DNA of 64,000 nt from positions 2,470,501-2,534,500 of the forward strand of contig NZ_CP058214.1 of assembly GCF_015482775.1 (NCBI RefSeq), in the 5' to 3' direction. This document shows positions 46,660 through 56,619 of the stretch, in pieces. This stretch comes from Kaustia mangrovi (GTDB lineage: Bacteria > Pseudomonadota > Alphaproteobacteria > Rhizobiales > Im1). Position 1 is the stretch's first letter. The number at the start of each line of letters is the position of its first letter. A model generated the notes under the pieces. It was not told the DNA's origin. It saw nothing but the letters and a program-made list of their open reading frames with translations, and ran no database searches. The position numbers and the translations under genes were made by a program.

Positions 46660-47529
46660 GTGAATGCGAAGGAGTCTAGCGAGCCCCGCGTGTCGGACAG
46701 CCTGCTATCGGTGACGCCGGCCGAGGAGGCCGAGCCGCCCCGGCCCGCACCCGACGGGACCGGGCAGACGGCGACGCTTGTCCTCGCGGTGCTGCTCCAT
46801 GTGCTGGTCATCGGCGCGACGGCGCTCCATTTCTCCGACACGCAACCGCCCGAGCAACCCGAAGCGATCCCCGTGGAGATCGTGCAGCTGCCCGAGGAGA
46901 AGCCGGAGCCCCCGCCCGAGCCCGAACCCGAACCGGAGCCCGAGCCTCAACCGGAGCCGGAGCCGCAGTCCCAGCCCGAGGAGCCCGCCCAGGCGATGCA
47001 GACGGCCCGGGCGAGCGGGGCGAGCGACAATCCCGATCTGGAGGCCGCCGAGGCGCCGGAGGCGGAAACGGAAGCCGAGCCGGCCGCGCCCGAGCCCGTG
47101 GAGGAGGCGCCGGAGGCCACCGAGCTGCCGCCCGACCTGACCCTCGGGCCGTCGCCGGACCAGGAGGTCCTGGAGGCGATGGCGAACATGAAGCAGGCCT
47201 TCGACATGCCCGCCGGCAGCCTGGAGAGCGCCGGCGCGGGCCAGGGCGGCGGCGATCCCTATCTCAATGCCATGAGGGACCGCATCATAGCGCGCATCGT
47301 CTATCCGGCTGCGCAGGCCGGGGGGCGGACCGGGTCGGCGGCCTATCGCGCGGTCGTGGCACGGTCCGGCCGGCTCCGGAAGCTGGAGCTCGTGCGCTCC
47401 GCGGGCATGCCGGTGCTGGACCAGGCCGGCCTCGACGCCATCAATGCCGCCGCCCCCTTCAAGCCCCTGCCCGACTACATTCCCGGCGAGTCCGCGGTGA
47501 TCGACATCGTCCTGCGCATCGAGCCATAG
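46660..47529 (+). CDS. TonB-family energy transducer protein
   Basis: This TonB-like protein spans the periplasm to power outer-membrane receptors. A single anchor helix LVLAVLLHVLVIGATALHF lies near residue 45, followed by a Pro/Glu-rich spacer (PEPPPEPEPEPEPEPQPEPE and on, residues 85-115), an acidic linker, and a TonB C-terminal domain (about 195-289: LRKLELVRSAGMPVLDQAGL, PFKPLPDY). The start is uncertain: the GTG at 46660 is used, but the ATG at 46612 or 46510 is also open, and none has a strong ribosome site. It is divergent from corA. Confidence 0.8.
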   Translation: MNAKESSEPRVSDSLLSVTPAEEAEPPRPAPDGTGQTATLVLAVLLHVLVIGATALHFSDTQPPEQPEAIPVEIVQLPEEKPEPPPEPEPEPEPEPQPEPEPQSQPEEPAQAMQTARASGASDNPDLEAAEAPEAETEAEPAAPEPVEEAPEATELPPDLTLGPSPDQEVLEAMANMKQAFDMPAGSLESAGAGQGGGDPYLNAMRDRIIARIVYPAAQAGGRTGSAAYRAVVARSGRLRKLELVRSAGMPVLDQAGLDAINAAAPFKPLPDYIPGESAVIDIVLRIEP

Positions 47530-47546
47530 GGCGAGCTGTTGCACGG

Positions 47547-47597
47547 TTGCATCGCCCGCGCGCAGAACCGCCCCGGGGCGGTGCGCGGGCTTTGCAA
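47547..47597 (+). terminator. Large GC hairpin after the TonB-like gene
   Basis: TTGCA (47547-47551) pairs with TGCAA (47593-47597), and GCCCGCGC (47554-47561) with GCGCGGGC (47583-47590). The centre contains the palindrome ACCGCCCCGGGGCGGT (47567-47582). TTT follows the inner right arm. It starts 18 bases after the stop codon and should end that transcript. Confidence 0.6.
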
Positions 47598-47686
47598 TGC
47601 CGCGGCGAATCTTCTAAGCAGTCCCTGTCCGGCGGAGACAGGGGGGATCCCGGCGGGCGCGACCATCCCGACAATCCCCGGCATAA

Positions 47687-47714
47687 CCACAGGTTGCCCA
47701 CAGGCTGTCCACAG
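47687..47714. repeat. Three CCACAG motifs with an exact 11-bp period (DnaA-box-like)
   Basis: CCACAG begins at 47687, 47698 and 47709. Each is embedded in a DnaA-box-like nonamer (ATAACCACA, TTGCCCACA, CTGTCCACA) that is one to four bases from TTATCCACA. The 11-bp phasing puts all three on one face of the helix. This lies in the gap between the TonB-like gene and the glutamate dehydrogenase gene. Confidence 0.4.
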
Positions 47715-47742
47715 CTCGTGAACAGGCCGGGCCTATCGAGAC

Positions 47743-47865
47743 ATGACCCAGACCGCTTCGAGACCGGACACGCCACGCCCCCGTTTCCTGTCTGCCGCCC
47801 TGAGGTTCCTGGTCGTCGTCTCCGCCGGGGTCGGCTGGCTGACGCTCTGCTACGCGTTGCCATAG
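47743..47865 (+). CDS. Possible small membrane protein (40 residues)
   Basis: A short frame encodes MTQTASRPDTPRPRF followed by a single hydrophobic helix (LSAALRFLVVVSAGVGWLTL) and ends CYALP. The basic, proline-rich front and one membrane helix are typical of small inner-membrane proteins. There is only a weak ribosome site (GAG). It lies in the 531-base gap upstream of the glutamate dehydrogenase gene. I give it modest weight; it may be chance. Confidence 0.35.
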   Translation: MTQTASRPDTPRPRFLSAALRFLVVVSAGVGWLTLCYALP

Positions 47866-48060
47866 GCCCCTCGAGCGCCGCGCTTTCCCGAAAAACAGGC
47901 TGAAAACGGGTCGCAAACAGACCCCGCGGACCAATTGGGCCGGACAGGCGAAATTCATCTCCGACAGCGGTTGGCCGGGCGCGGCGGGCGTCCTAGTATG
48001 CCCGTCATTGGGTCAGCGCATTCTTACCCTGTGGTGGGGTTCATAGAACGGGGATTCTTC

Positions 48061-51000
48061 ATGCGGGCCGCGGAGAAAATCAGTCCACTCATCGATTCCG
48101 TCGCGAGCAAGGCCGGCAAGGGCAGGGCGCCGAAGCTGCTCGAACCCTTCTCCAGACTGCTCTACAGGCGCGGCGTGCCGGAGGATCTGGAGGCCTATTC
48201 GGCCGACGCACTGGCCGCGCTCGCGCGCGAGGCCTTCGGCTTCCTGAAGGAGCGCAAGCCCGGACGGCACAAGCTGCGGCTCTACAATCCCGAGGAAGGC
48301 GCGCCCGGCGGGCTCGGCGAGATCACGGTGATCGAGATCGCCAATGACGACATGCCGTTCCTCGTCGATTCCACGCTCGGCCTGCTGAGCGAGCGGGGCC
48401 ACAATATCGCGCTGGTCCTGCATCCGATCCTCGCCGTGGAGCGCTCCCCCAAGGGCGAGCTCACGGGCCTCGACGACGGCGCGGCAGTGGTCTCCGACCA
48501 TTTCTCGCGCGAAAGCTTCATCCACATCCATATCTCGCGGCTCGGGCTTGAAAGCGACCGGACCTCGCTCGAGGCGGACATCGACAGCATGCTCAAGGAC
48601 GTGCGCACCGTCGTCCTCGACTGGCCGGGCATGCGCGACCGCCTCGACAGGGCCGTGACGGACTATCAGGCCAACCCGCCGGCCGTGGCGGTGGAGGAGC
48701 TGTCGGAATCGATCCAGTTCCTGCAATGGCTGCTCGACGACCACTTCACCTTCCTCGGCATGCGCGAATATACCTTCGAGGGCGGGCCGGGGCACGGCCA
48801 GCTCAAGGCGGTGAAGGGGTCCGGACTCGGCATCCTGCGCGACCCCAAGGTTCAGGTGCTGCGCCGCGGCCGCGAGCTCGTCGAGATCACGCCGGAGGTG
48901 CGCGAGTTCCTCAACGAGCCGGCCCCGCTCATCATCACCAAGGCCAATGTGCGCGCCACCGTCCACCGGCGTTCGCACATGGACTATATCGGCATCAAGC
49001 AGTTCTCCGACGACGGCCAGCTCATGGGCGAGCTGCGCCTGGTGGGTCTGTTCACCTCCGCCGCTTATACACGCAGCCCGCGCTACATCCCCATGCTGCG
49101 CCGCAAGGTCGGGCATGTGATAGCCTCCAGCGGCTTCAAGCCGGACGGCCATTCCGGCAAGGCGCTGCAGAACGTTCTGGAGACCTTCCCCCGCGACGAG
49201 CTGTTCCAGATCGACACCGAGACGCTGACCGAGACGGCGCTCGGCATCCTGCAGCTTGAGGAGCGCCCGCGGACCCGCATGTTCGTGCGCCGCGACAAGT
49301 TCGACCGGTTCGTCTCCGTGCTCGTCTATGTGCCGCGCGACCGCTACACGACGGATGTGCGCCGGCGAATCGGCGATCTGCTCGCCTCCGCCTATGACGG
49401 CCGGGTCTCCGCCTTCTTCCCGGCCTTCCCCGAGGGCTCGCTCGTGCGCGTCCACTACATCCTCGGGCGCTACGAGGGCGAGACGCCGAGCCCGGACGTC
49501 GCCGAGCTGGAGGCACAGGCCACCGAGATCGTGCGTACCTGGGACGACCGGCTGACCGAGGCCGTCCAGACGGAATGCACACCGGAGCTGGCGGACAGTT
49601 TCATCGGCCGGTATCGCGGGGCCTTCTCCGCGGCCTATCAGGAGGCCTTCCCGCCGAGCCAGGCGGTCGCCGACATCCTCCAGATGGAACGGCTGAGCGA
49701 CGACGGCGACATCGCCGTGGAGCTGCATCCCGGCGACGAGGAAGACGGCGACGCGGCGGTCAACCTGAAGCTCTACCATCTGGGCGAGCCCATCGCGCTG
49801 AGCGACCGGCTGCCGATCCTTGAGAATATGGGGTTCCGCTCGATCGACGAGCGCACCTACAGGATCACCCGGGCCGGCGCGGACGGGGCTGCGGAGGCCG
49901 TCGTCCTGCACGAGGTCACGCTGAAGCCGATCGACGGCCAGCCGATCGACCTGGACGCCGTCGGCGGCCTGGTGAACGACGGCTTCGCGGCCGTCTGGAC
50001 ACGGCAGGCGGAGAATGACGGCTACAATACGCTGCTCCCGCGCGAAGGGCTGGCGTGGCGCGAGGCGGCGCTGCTCAGGGCGTGCTCGAAATATCTGCGC
50101 CAGGCGGCGGTCCCCTATTCCGGGGACTACATGGCCGCGACCCTGACGAAATATCCCGACCTCGCGCGCAAGCTGCTCGAGCTCTTCGAGGCGCGCTTCG
50201 ACCCGGCCTTCCCCAAGGCGAAGGCAAAGGGCGCGGACGCGGGGCGCGATGCCGCCATGAAGACCATACTCGACCGGATCGACGAGGTGCTCGCCTCCGT
50301 GCCGAGCCTCGACGAGGACCGCATCGTGCGCCGCTTCGCCAATCTCGTCATGGCGATGACGCGCACCAACTACTACCAGCGCGACGCCGAAGGCGGCCTG
50401 CGCCCGACCATCTCCTTCAAGATCGACTCCCGCAAGGTCGACGGCCTGCCCGATCCCAAGCCGTTCGCGGAAATCTTCGTCTATGCGCCCGATGTGGAGG
50501 GCGTCCATCTGCGCGGCGGCAAGATCGCGCGCGGCGGGCTTCGCTGGTCGGACCGGCCGGAGGATTTCCGCACCGAGGTCCTGGGGTTGGCCAAGGCGCA
50601 GAACGTGAAGAACGCCGTCATCGTGCCGGTCGGCGCGAAGGGCGGCTTCGTGGCCAAGCGCCTGCCTCAGGGCGGCACGCGCGAGGAGATCCTGGCGGAA
50701 GGCGTACGCTGCTACAGGCTGTTCGTCTCCTCCATGCTCGACATCACCGACAATCTCGATGGCGACACGGTGGTGCGGCCCGAGGGCGTGGTGCGCCATG
50801 ACGGCGACGACCCCTATCTCGTCGTCGCCGCCGACAAGGGCACCGCGACCTTCTCCGACATCGCCAACGAGATCTCCACGGCACACGACTTCTGGCTCGA
50901 CGACGCCTTTGCCTCCGGCGGGTCGGCGGGCTACGACCACAAGAAGATGGGCATCACCGCGCGCGGCGCCTGGGAGGCGGTGAAGCGCCATTTCCGCGAG

Positions 51001-52926
51001 ATGGACATCGACATCCAGACGACGCCGTTCACCGTGCTCGGCGTCGGCGACATGTCGGGCGACGTGTTCGGCAACGGCATGCTGCTCTCCAAGGCCACAA
51101 AGCTCGTCGCCGCCTTCGACCATCGCGACATCTTCATCGACCCCGACCCCGATCCGGTGCTGAGCTGGCAGGAGCGCCAGCGCCTGTTCGAGCTGCCGCG
51201 CTCGTCCTGGCAGGACTATTCGCACGACCTCATCTCCGAGGGCGGCGGCGTGTTCAGCCGGCAGGCGAAATCCGTGCCCCTCAGCGCCCAGATCCGTGCG
51301 CTCACCGGCCTCAAGGGCAACAGCGCGGCGCCCAACGAGGTGATCCGCGCGCTGCTGAAGGCCAAGGTCGACCTCATCTGGTTCGGCGGCATCGGCACCT
51401 ATATCCGGGGCGACGAGGAAACCGACGCCGATGTCGGCGACCGCGCCAACGACGCGATCCGGATCGCGGCGAGCGGGATCGGCGCGAAGGTGATCGGCGA
51501 GGGCGCCAATCTGGGCCTCACCCAGCGCGCGCGTGTCGCCTTCGGCCTGAGAGGCGGGCGCGTGAACTCCGACGCGGTGGACAATTCGGCGGGCGTGAAC
51601 TCCTCCGACATCGAAGTCAACATCAAGATCGCGCTCGGCGCGGCGGAGGCCGCCGGAACCCTCAAGCGGCCGGCGCGCAACAAGCTTCTCGCCGCGATGA
51701 CCGAGGAGGTCGGCGACCTCGTCCTGCGCAACAACTATCTCCAGACGCTGTGCCTCAGCCTGTCGGAGAAGCGGGCTCTGGAAGAGCTCGGCTTCCACGA
51801 GCGGCTCATGCGCGCGCTGGAGCGCAAGGGTCTGCTCGACCGCGAGCTGGAATTCCTGCCCAACGACCGCACCCTCAAGGCCCGGGCCGCACAGGGAACG
51901 GGCCTCACGCGGCCCGAGCTCGCCGTGCTCATGGCCTATGCCAAGATCGTCCTGTTCGACCAGCTCGTGGCCAGCGGCGTCCCCGACGACCCCTATCTCG
52001 CCCGCGAGCTCAGGCGCTACTTCCCCACCCGGCTCGACAAGCGCCATGGCGGCGAGATCGAAGGGCACAGGCTGCGCCGGGAGATCATCTCCACCATGCT
52101 GGCCAACAGCATGATCAACCGGGGCGGACCGGCCTTCGTGTCCCGCCTCCAGGACGAGACGGGCGTCGGCGTGGCCCCCATCGCGGCCGCCTATGCGGTG
52201 GCGCGCGACAGCTTCGGCTTCACCGAGCTCAACGCGCTCGTCGACGGGCTCGACAACCGGGTTCCCTCGGGCCTGCAGACGGATCTCTATCTGGAGCTGC
52301 AGGCGCTCCTGCGCAGCCAGACGCTGTGGTTCCTGCGCAACGCCTCGCTGGAGGGCGGGCTCGACCGGGTGGTACGCCATTACCGCCAGGGGCTCGCCGC
52401 CCTGCACAAGGCGTTGCCCGATGTGCTTCCCGAGGAGAGCGGAGCCGGCTGGTCGTCGCGCATCGCCACGCTTCAGGAGGCGGGCATGGAGGCGGAGGAG
52501 GCGCGGCGCCTCGCCGGGCTCAGCTATCTGTCGCGCGGGCCGGACATCGTGCTGGTCGCGGGGCGGGCCAAGCGCCCGGTCGAGGAGGTCGCGCGCGGCT
52601 TCTTCGCACTCGGCGACCGGCTGATGATCGACCGGATCGCCGCCTCCGCCGCGGCGATGGAGGTGACCGACTATTACGACCGGCTGGCGATCAACCGGAC
52701 GATGGACGGCATTCTCGCCACCCACCGCACGCTCGTCGCGGAGATGATCGCGGAGGCGAAGTCCAAGGAGGATGCCTGGCAGATGTGGTCGGACGCCCAT
52801 AGCGGCGCCATCGGCCGGACCTGCGAGGCCGTCTCGGAGCTCCTCTCCGGCGGCACCATGACGCTCGCGCGCCTCGCCGTCGCCTCGAGCCACCTGCAGG
52901 ATCTCTCCGCCGAACTGGCGAAGTGA
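48061..52926 (+). CDS. gdhB: NAD-specific glutamate dehydrogenase, large (180-kDa) type
   Basis: This 1,621-residue enzyme oxidises glutamate to 2-oxoglutarate and ammonia with NAD, feeding amino-acid carbon to the citric acid cycle. The N-terminal third (about 1-400) has ACT-like regulatory repeats (DDMPFLVDSTLGLLSERGHN). The catalytic core follows near residues 820-1,010: KIARGGLRWSDRPEDFRTEV, VIVPVGAKGGFVAKRLP, HDFWLDDAFASGGSAGYDHK, and FGGIGTYIRG near 1,120. The C-terminal arm is helical. The ATG at 48061 (MRAAEKISPLID) is chosen because GGGGA is placed upstream; an earlier ATG at 47998 is possible. It ends against purH with a shared hairpin. Confidence 0.95.
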   Translation: MRAAEKISPLIDSVASKAGKGRAPKLLEPFSRLLYRRGVPEDLEAYSADALAALAREAFGFLKERKPGRHKLRLYNPEEGAPGGLGEITVIEIANDDMPFLVDSTLGLLSERGHNIALVLHPILAVERSPKGELTGLDDGAAVVSDHFSRESFIHIHISRLGLESDRTSLEADIDSMLKDVRTVVLDWPGMRDRLDRAVTDYQANPPAVAVEELSESIQFLQWLLDDHFTFLGMREYTFEGGPGHGQLKAVKGSGLGILRDPKVQVLRRGRELVEITPEVREFLNEPAPLIITKANVRATVHRRSHMDYIGIKQFSDDGQLMGELRLVGLFTSAAYTRSPRYIPMLRRKVGHVIASSGFKPDGHSGKALQNVLETFPRDELFQIDTETLTETALGILQLEERPRTRMFVRRDKFDRFVSVLVYVPRDRYTTDVRRRIGDLLASAYDGRVSAFFPAFPEGSLVRVHYILGRYEGETPSPDVAELEAQATEIVRTWDDRLTEAVQTECTPELADSFIGRYRGAFSAAYQEAFPPSQAVADILQMERLSDDGDIAVELHPGDEEDGDAAVNLKLYHLGEPIALSDRLPILENMGFRSIDERTYRITRAGADGAAEAVVLHEVTLKPIDGQPIDLDAVGGLVNDGFAAVWTRQAENDGYNTLLPREGLAWREAALLRACSKYLRQAAVPYSGDYMAATLTKYPDLARKLLELFEARFDPAFPKAKAKGADAGRDAAMKTILDRIDEVLASVPSLDEDRIVRRFANLVMAMTRTNYYQRDAEGGLRPTISFKIDSRKVDGLPDPKPFAEIFVYAPDVEGVHLRGGKIARGGLRWSDRPEDFRTEVLGLAKAQNVKNAVIVPVGAKGGFVAKRLPQGGTREEILAEGVRCYRLFVSSMLDITDNLDGDTVVRPEGVVRHDGDDPYLVVAADKGTATFSDIANEISTAHDFWLDDAFASGGSAGYDHKKMGITARGAWEAVKRHFREMDIDIQTTPFTVLGVGDMSGDVFGNGMLLSKATKLVAAFDHRDIFIDPDPDPVLSWQERQRLFELPRSSWQDYSHDLISEGGGVFSRQAKSVPLSAQIRALTGLKGNSAAPNEVIRALLKAKVDLIWFGGIGTYIRGDEETDADVGDRANDAIRIAASGIGAKVIGEGANLGLTQRARVAFGLRGGRVNSDAVDNSAGVNSSDIEVNIKIALGAAEAAGTLKRPARNKLLAAMTEEVGDLVLRNNYLQTLCLSLSEKRALEELGFHERLMRALERKGLLDRELEFLPNDRTLKARAAQGTGLTRPELAVLMAYAKIVLFDQLVASGVPDDPYLARELRRYFPTRLDKRHGGEIEGHRLRREIISTMLANSMINRGGPAFVSRLQDETGVGVAPIAAAYAVARDSFGFTELNALVDGLDNRVPSGLQTDLYLELQALLRSQTLWFLRNASLEGGLDRVVRHYRQGLAALHKALPDVLPEESGAGWSSRIATLQEAGMEAEEARRLAGLSYLSRGPDIVLVAGRAKRPVEEVARGFFALGDRLMIDRIAASAAAMEVTDYYDRLAINRTMDGILATHRTLVAEMIAEAKSKEDAWQMWSDAHSGAIGRTCEAVSELLSGGTMTLARLAVASSHLQDLSAELAK

Positions 52927-52942
52927 CGCCCCATCCGGTCCC

Positions 52943-52969
52943 CCCGTTCCCGCCTTTTGCGGGAGCGGG
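52943..52969. terminator. Hairpin between convergent gdhB and purH
   Basis: CCCGTTCCCGC (52943-52953) pairs with GCGGGAGCGGG (52959-52969) with one G-U pair; the loop is CTTTT. The 11-bp stem lies in the 57-base gap and can serve both strands. Confidence 0.6.
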
Positions 52970-52983
52970 CGGATGCGCCCGAC

Positions 52984-54573
52984 CTAGTGCCGGAAGTGGC
53001 GCATGCCGGTGAAGACCATGGCGAGGCCGGCCTCGTCGGCGGCGGCGATCACCTCGTCGTCGCGGACCGAGCCGCCCGGCTGGATGACGGCGGTGGCGCC
53101 CGCCTTCGCGGCCGCCAGGAGACCGTCCGCAAAGGGGAAGAAGGCATCGGAGGCCACGGCCGAGCCGCGCGTCAGCGGCTCCGGCAGGCCGGCGGCCCGA
53201 GCGGCGTCCTCGGCCTTCTGCGCGGCGATCCTGGAGGAATCGACGCGGCTCATCTGCCCGGCCCCGATCCCGACCGTCGCGCCGTCCCGGGCATAGACGA
53301 TGGCGTTGGACTTCACATGCTTGGCGATGGTGAAGGCAAAGCGCAGATCGGCCATCTCGCGCTCGCTGGGCGCCCGCTTCGTGACCACCTTCAGATCGCC
53401 CGCCTCCAGGCGCTTGGCATCGCGGTCCTGGACCAGCAGGCCGCCGGCCACCGTCCGGACCATGGTGCCGGCAGCGGCCGGATCGGGCAGGCCGCCGGTG
53501 AGCAGCAGGCGGAGGTTCTTCTTGCCCGCCATGACGGCGAGCGCCGCCTCGTCGGCCTCGGGCGCGATCACCACCTCTGTGAAGAGCTTCGCGATCTCCT
53601 CCGCCGTCTCGCCGTCGAACGGCCGGTTGAGCGCGACGATGCCGCCGAAGGCGCTGACCGGGTCGCAGGCGAGCGCCTTGCGGTAGGCCTCCGAGAGCGA
53701 GGCCCCGCGCGCCGCGCCGCACGGATTGGCATGCTTGACGATGACGACCGCCGGCGCATCGGCGGGATCGAACTCCGCGACGCATTCGAAGGCGGCATCG
53801 GTGTCGTTGATGTTGTTGTAGGAGAGCTCCTTGCCCTGGACCTGGCGCGCCGTCGCCACGCCGGGACGCGCCTCGCCGGTGCGGTAGAAGGCGGCCTCCT
53901 GGTGCGGGTTCTCGCCATAGCGCAACGCCTGGGCGAGCCGGCCGCCAAAGGCCCGGTACTCCGGCGCCGCCTCCTCCCCGCGCTCCGCGAACCAGCCGCC
54001 GATCGCGGCATCGTAGGCGGCGGTGCGCGCATAGGCCTTGCCCGCGAGCCGGCGGCGGGTGGCGAGCGTCGTCGCGCCGTCATGGGCGGCGAGCTCGTCG
54101 AGGATCGCGGAATAGTCCCCCGGCTCCACCACCACGGCGACGCCGGAATGGTTCTTGGCGGCCGCCCGGATCATGGCGGGGCCGCCAATGTCGATATTCT
54201 CGATCACCGTCGCGTCGTCGGCCTGCGAGGCGACGGTCGCCTCGAACGGGTAGAGATTGACCACGAGGAGGTCGATGGGCGCGATGTCGTGGCTGGCGAG
54301 CGCGGCCATGTGCGCCGGCGTGTCGCGGTCGGCGAGCAGCCCCCCGTGAACGCCCGGATGGAGCGTCTTCACCCGCCCGTCCATGATCTCCGGAAAGCCC
54401 GTGACGTCGGAGACGTCGGTCACGGCGAGCCCCGCCGCCTTGAGCGCGCGGGACGTGCCGCCGGTCGAGACGAGATCGACGCCGCGCGCGGCGAGGGCCC
54501 TGGCGAAATCGACGAGGCCCGTCTTGTCGGAGACGGACAGGAGGGCGCGGCGGATGGGAACGAGATCGGACAT
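52984..54573 (-). CDS. purH: Bifunctional AICAR transformylase / IMP cyclohydrolase
   Basis: PurH performs the last two steps of IMP synthesis: formylation of AICAR and ring closure. The ATG at 54573 ([20 protein letters not shown]) gives 529 residues, the same as E. coli. The front MGS-like cyclohydrolase domain has [16 protein letters not shown] near residue 40 and [17 protein letters not shown] near 65. The transformylase part has [15 protein letters not shown] near 270, with the catalytic Lys-His pair, and [11 protein letters not shown] near 460. It is downstream of the heparinase gene across a long inverted repeat. Confidence 0.96.
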   Translation of the reverse strand: MSDLVPIRRALLSVSDKTGLVDFARALAARGVDLVSTGGTSRALKAAGLAVTDVSDVTGFPEIMDGRVKTLHPGVHGGLLADRDTPAHMAALASHDIAPIDLLVVNLYPFEATVASQADDATVIENIDIGGPAMIRAAAKNHSGVAVVVEPGDYSAILDELAAHDGATTLATRRRLAGKAYARTAAYDAAIGGWFAERGEEAAPEYRAFGGRLAQALRYGENPHQEAAFYRTGEARPGVATARQVQGKELSYNNINDTDAAFECVAEFDPADAPAVVIVKHANPCGAARGASLSEAYRKALACDPVSAFGGIVALNRPFDGETAEEIAKLFTEVVIAPEADEAALAVMAGKKNLRLLLTGGLPDPAAAGTMVRTVAGGLLVQDRDAKRLEAGDLKVVTKRAPSEREMADLRFAFTIAKHVKSNAIVYARDGATVGIGAGQMSRVDSSRIAAQKAEDAARAAGLPEPLTRGSAVASDAFFPFADGLLAAAKAGATAVIQPGGSVRDDEVIAAADEAGLAMVFTGMRHFRH

Positions 54574-54699
54574 GGGGCGTGCTGCCATGGCAATGCTGTG
54601 CGGGACGGGGTGAACGCCTGCCAGATAGCACTTCCCGCGCCGGAGTGGAACAGCGGCGCGCTCGAACGCGGTGGATGTCCCGCATCTGGAGCTGCACCG

Positions 54700-54765
54700 G
54701 CCCACGCCCCCACCCGGCCACCCATGAAATTATGATCCCGTGGGTGGCCGGGTGGGGGCGTGGGC
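54700..54765. repeat. Perfect 25-bp inverted repeat between heparinase and purH genes
   Basis: The arms 54700-54724 and 54741-54765 are exact reverse complements (outer end GCCCACGCCCCCACC, inner end GGCCACCCA) with a 16-base AT-richer spacer. No T-run flanks it on either strand. The stem would be very stable in RNA and lies after the heparinase stop. Confidence 0.75.
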
Positions 54766-54803
54766 TGGCGCCGTCATCGCAACAAGGCTTAGGACCTTGA
54801 CGG

Positions 54804-56573
54804 TCAGCGGGTACCGGGCTCCAGGGGCAGTTCCCGGGGCGGGGCGATATATTCGTTCGGCGCGCTACGGCGCTCGATGCGCTTGAAGGCCCATTTCACC
54901 GCCGTCCCCTCGGCGCCGACCGTGCCGGTGAGCACGATCTGGCGGGTCCGCCTCGGCGCGGCCTGGCCGAGGAGATAGACGCTGTCGGCGACCTCGAGCC
55001 GCGCGCCGCGCGCGCAAAAGCGCCAGCCGGTCCGGTTGGGCAGGAGCAGCACCACGCTCGCCCCGTCGCGCGCCATGGTCACCTTGACCGAGGGGTGGAG
55101 GTGGAAGCGCACGGCAAAGCCCGTCTCCGGATCGGTCGTGCGGCCGTCGGGCGATGGCGCGAACCGGTCCTCGCCGCGCAGATCCGCCCCGTCGCTCGCC
55201 AGATAGAGCCGGCGTTCGTGACCGTAGCCATAGGCGGCGACATAGCCATCGTGACGCGCCTCGAGGATCGTGCCGCCGGGATGGGACTGGAGCGCGCCCT
55301 CGACGGTGCGCGGCCCGAACAGGAGCGGCGAGCCGAACAGCTTCTCCGTGACCCGGTTGGCGACGATGAGGCAGGAGGAGCGCTCGCCCAGAATGGCGGT
55401 CGAATGGGCCGCGGTGCGCCGGGAGGCTTCCGTCCAGCGCGGGTCGATCAGGCGGGAATTGCCGCAATTGACGACGATGCGGTGCGGCCCGTCGCTGAAC
55501 TCGAAGGCGAGCGGACCCGCCTGTGCGCCCGGATTGAGGCCGATGGCCGGCGGTCGGCCGATGTCGGCGATCACCGTCGCACGGCCGTGGCCGAGACGGG
55601 CATAGCCCACATGGGGGGCCAGCGTGATGGGCCGCCCATGCACCGCATCGGCGTCCACGATGGCGCGCGCGGCCCCGGCCATGCGATCCGTGACCCCGTT
55701 GAAGCCCGCCAGCCCGCCATCGCCATGCAGGAAGAAGCGCAGGAGCGGCAGCATGCGCTCGATAGCCGCCACGAGCCCGTGGGGCAGCTCGCAGCTCGTC
55801 CTCTCTATGGCGTCGCGCAGCGGCAGGAGATCGAGCAGCAATTCGACCAGCACCGCCGGATTGCGCGATATGTGACCGCCATCGGGCAGGATCTGCTGCT
55901 CCAGCTCCCGCGACAGGCGCTCCAGGAGGTTGGCGCGCACCGATTCGAGCCCGCCGAGTGCGGTCGCGGCATAGGCCAGCGCGATGGCCGCGTCGAGCCG
56001 GTTGCGGCCGGACGGGGCGAGCCGGATGGCGTTCATGAGCTGCGTCGCCTGCCGGCCGAGGCTCGCCATGAAGGCCTCGTGAAAGCCGGCATCGGCATTG
56101 TGCAGGAGGAACGGGCCGTGCTGGATCCAGGCGATGAGCCTGCGGCTTGCGACGTCGAGCCGGCGGGCCACGGGATGGTGGCGCGCGCTCATGCCCATCC
56201 AGTCGCCGACGAGGCCGCGGGCCTGCACGCGCGGCAGCTCGCGCGAGGCGGCCTCCAGATGCATGAGCCAGCCGAAGCCGTGGAGCGAGGCGGCAAACGC
56301 CTCCGTCGGCGGCGCGAGCTCGAAGACGATCCGGTTCTGGGCGTCGACCAGCGTGCCGGCCAGATGGAACCGGCCGCGATAGATCTCCGCGGCAAGCGCG
56401 GGATTGCCCTTCACGAGCGGCGGAATGGGCTGGACGAGCCGTTCGGCCCGCAGGAGCCTCAGCGGCGTCCAGCGTGCGGCGCGCCGCGCGATCCCCTGCG
56501 CGCTGCGCCGAAGCGCGGCCTCGGCGAGCTCGAGCGCCAGGGCGGACGGTGTGGCGTCGCGGCGAACGAGCAT
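54804..56573 (-). CDS. Heparinase II/III family protein
   Basis: This 589-residue protein has an all-helical (alpha/alpha toroid) front half and a beta-sandwich second half typical of heparinase II/III polysaccharide lyases (the HISRNPAVLVELLLDLLPLR and FLHGDGGLAGFNGVTDRMAG regions near residues 240-290; AHSTAILGERSSCLI near 390). No clear signal peptide is seen, unlike secreted lyases, so it may act on a cell-surface or internal glycan; its substrate is unknown. It lies between rpe and purH, an arrangement seen in related genomes. The start (MLVRRDATPSALALELAEAA) is taken 47 bases after rpe. Confidence 0.85.
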   Translation of the reverse strand: MLVRRDATPSALALELAEAALRRSAQGIARRAARWTPLRLLRAERLVQPIPPLVKGNPALAAEIYRGRFHLAGTLVDAQNRIVFELAPPTEAFAASLHGFGWLMHLEAASRELPRVQARGLVGDWMGMSARHHPVARRLDVASRRLIAWIQHGPFLLHNADAGFHEAFMASLGRQATQLMNAIRLAPSGRNRLDAAIALAYAATALGGLESVRANLLERLSRELEQQILPDGGHISRNPAVLVELLLDLLPLRDAIERTSCELPHGLVAAIERMLPLLRFFLHGDGGLAGFNGVTDRMAGAARAIVDADAVHGRPITLAPHVGYARLGHGRATVIADIGRPPAIGLNPGAQAGPLAFEFSDGPHRIVVNCGNSRLIDPRWTEASRRTAAHSTAILGERSSCLIVANRVTEKLFGSPLLFGPRTVEGALQSHPGGTILEARHDGYVAAYGYGHERRLYLASDGADLRGEDRFAPSPDGRTTDPETGFAVRFHLHPSVKVTMARDGASVVLLLPNRTGWRFCARGARLEVADSVYLLGQAAPRRTRQIVLTGTVGAEGTAVKWAFKRIERRSAPNEYIAPPRELPLEPGTR

Positions 56574-56619
56574 GGCTCACACGCCCCCTTCGGCGAGGGA
56601 GCGGCGGGCGATGCGGCCC

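Noticed and set aside
47687-47714. Chromosomal replication origin
   Set aside because: Only three imperfect DnaA-like boxes, no AT-rich unwinding region and no origin-linked genes (dnaA, hemE, parA, repC) nearby.
48013-52893. Open frame of 1,626 codons antisense to the glutamate dehydrogenase gene
   Set aside because: It mirrors the sense gene and has arginine-, alanine- and histidine-rich composition typical of GC-rich shadows. The sense frame has full family conservation.
54700-54765. Insertion-sequence ends
   Set aside because: The 25-bp arms have only 16 bases between them, no transposase is near and no target duplication is visible.
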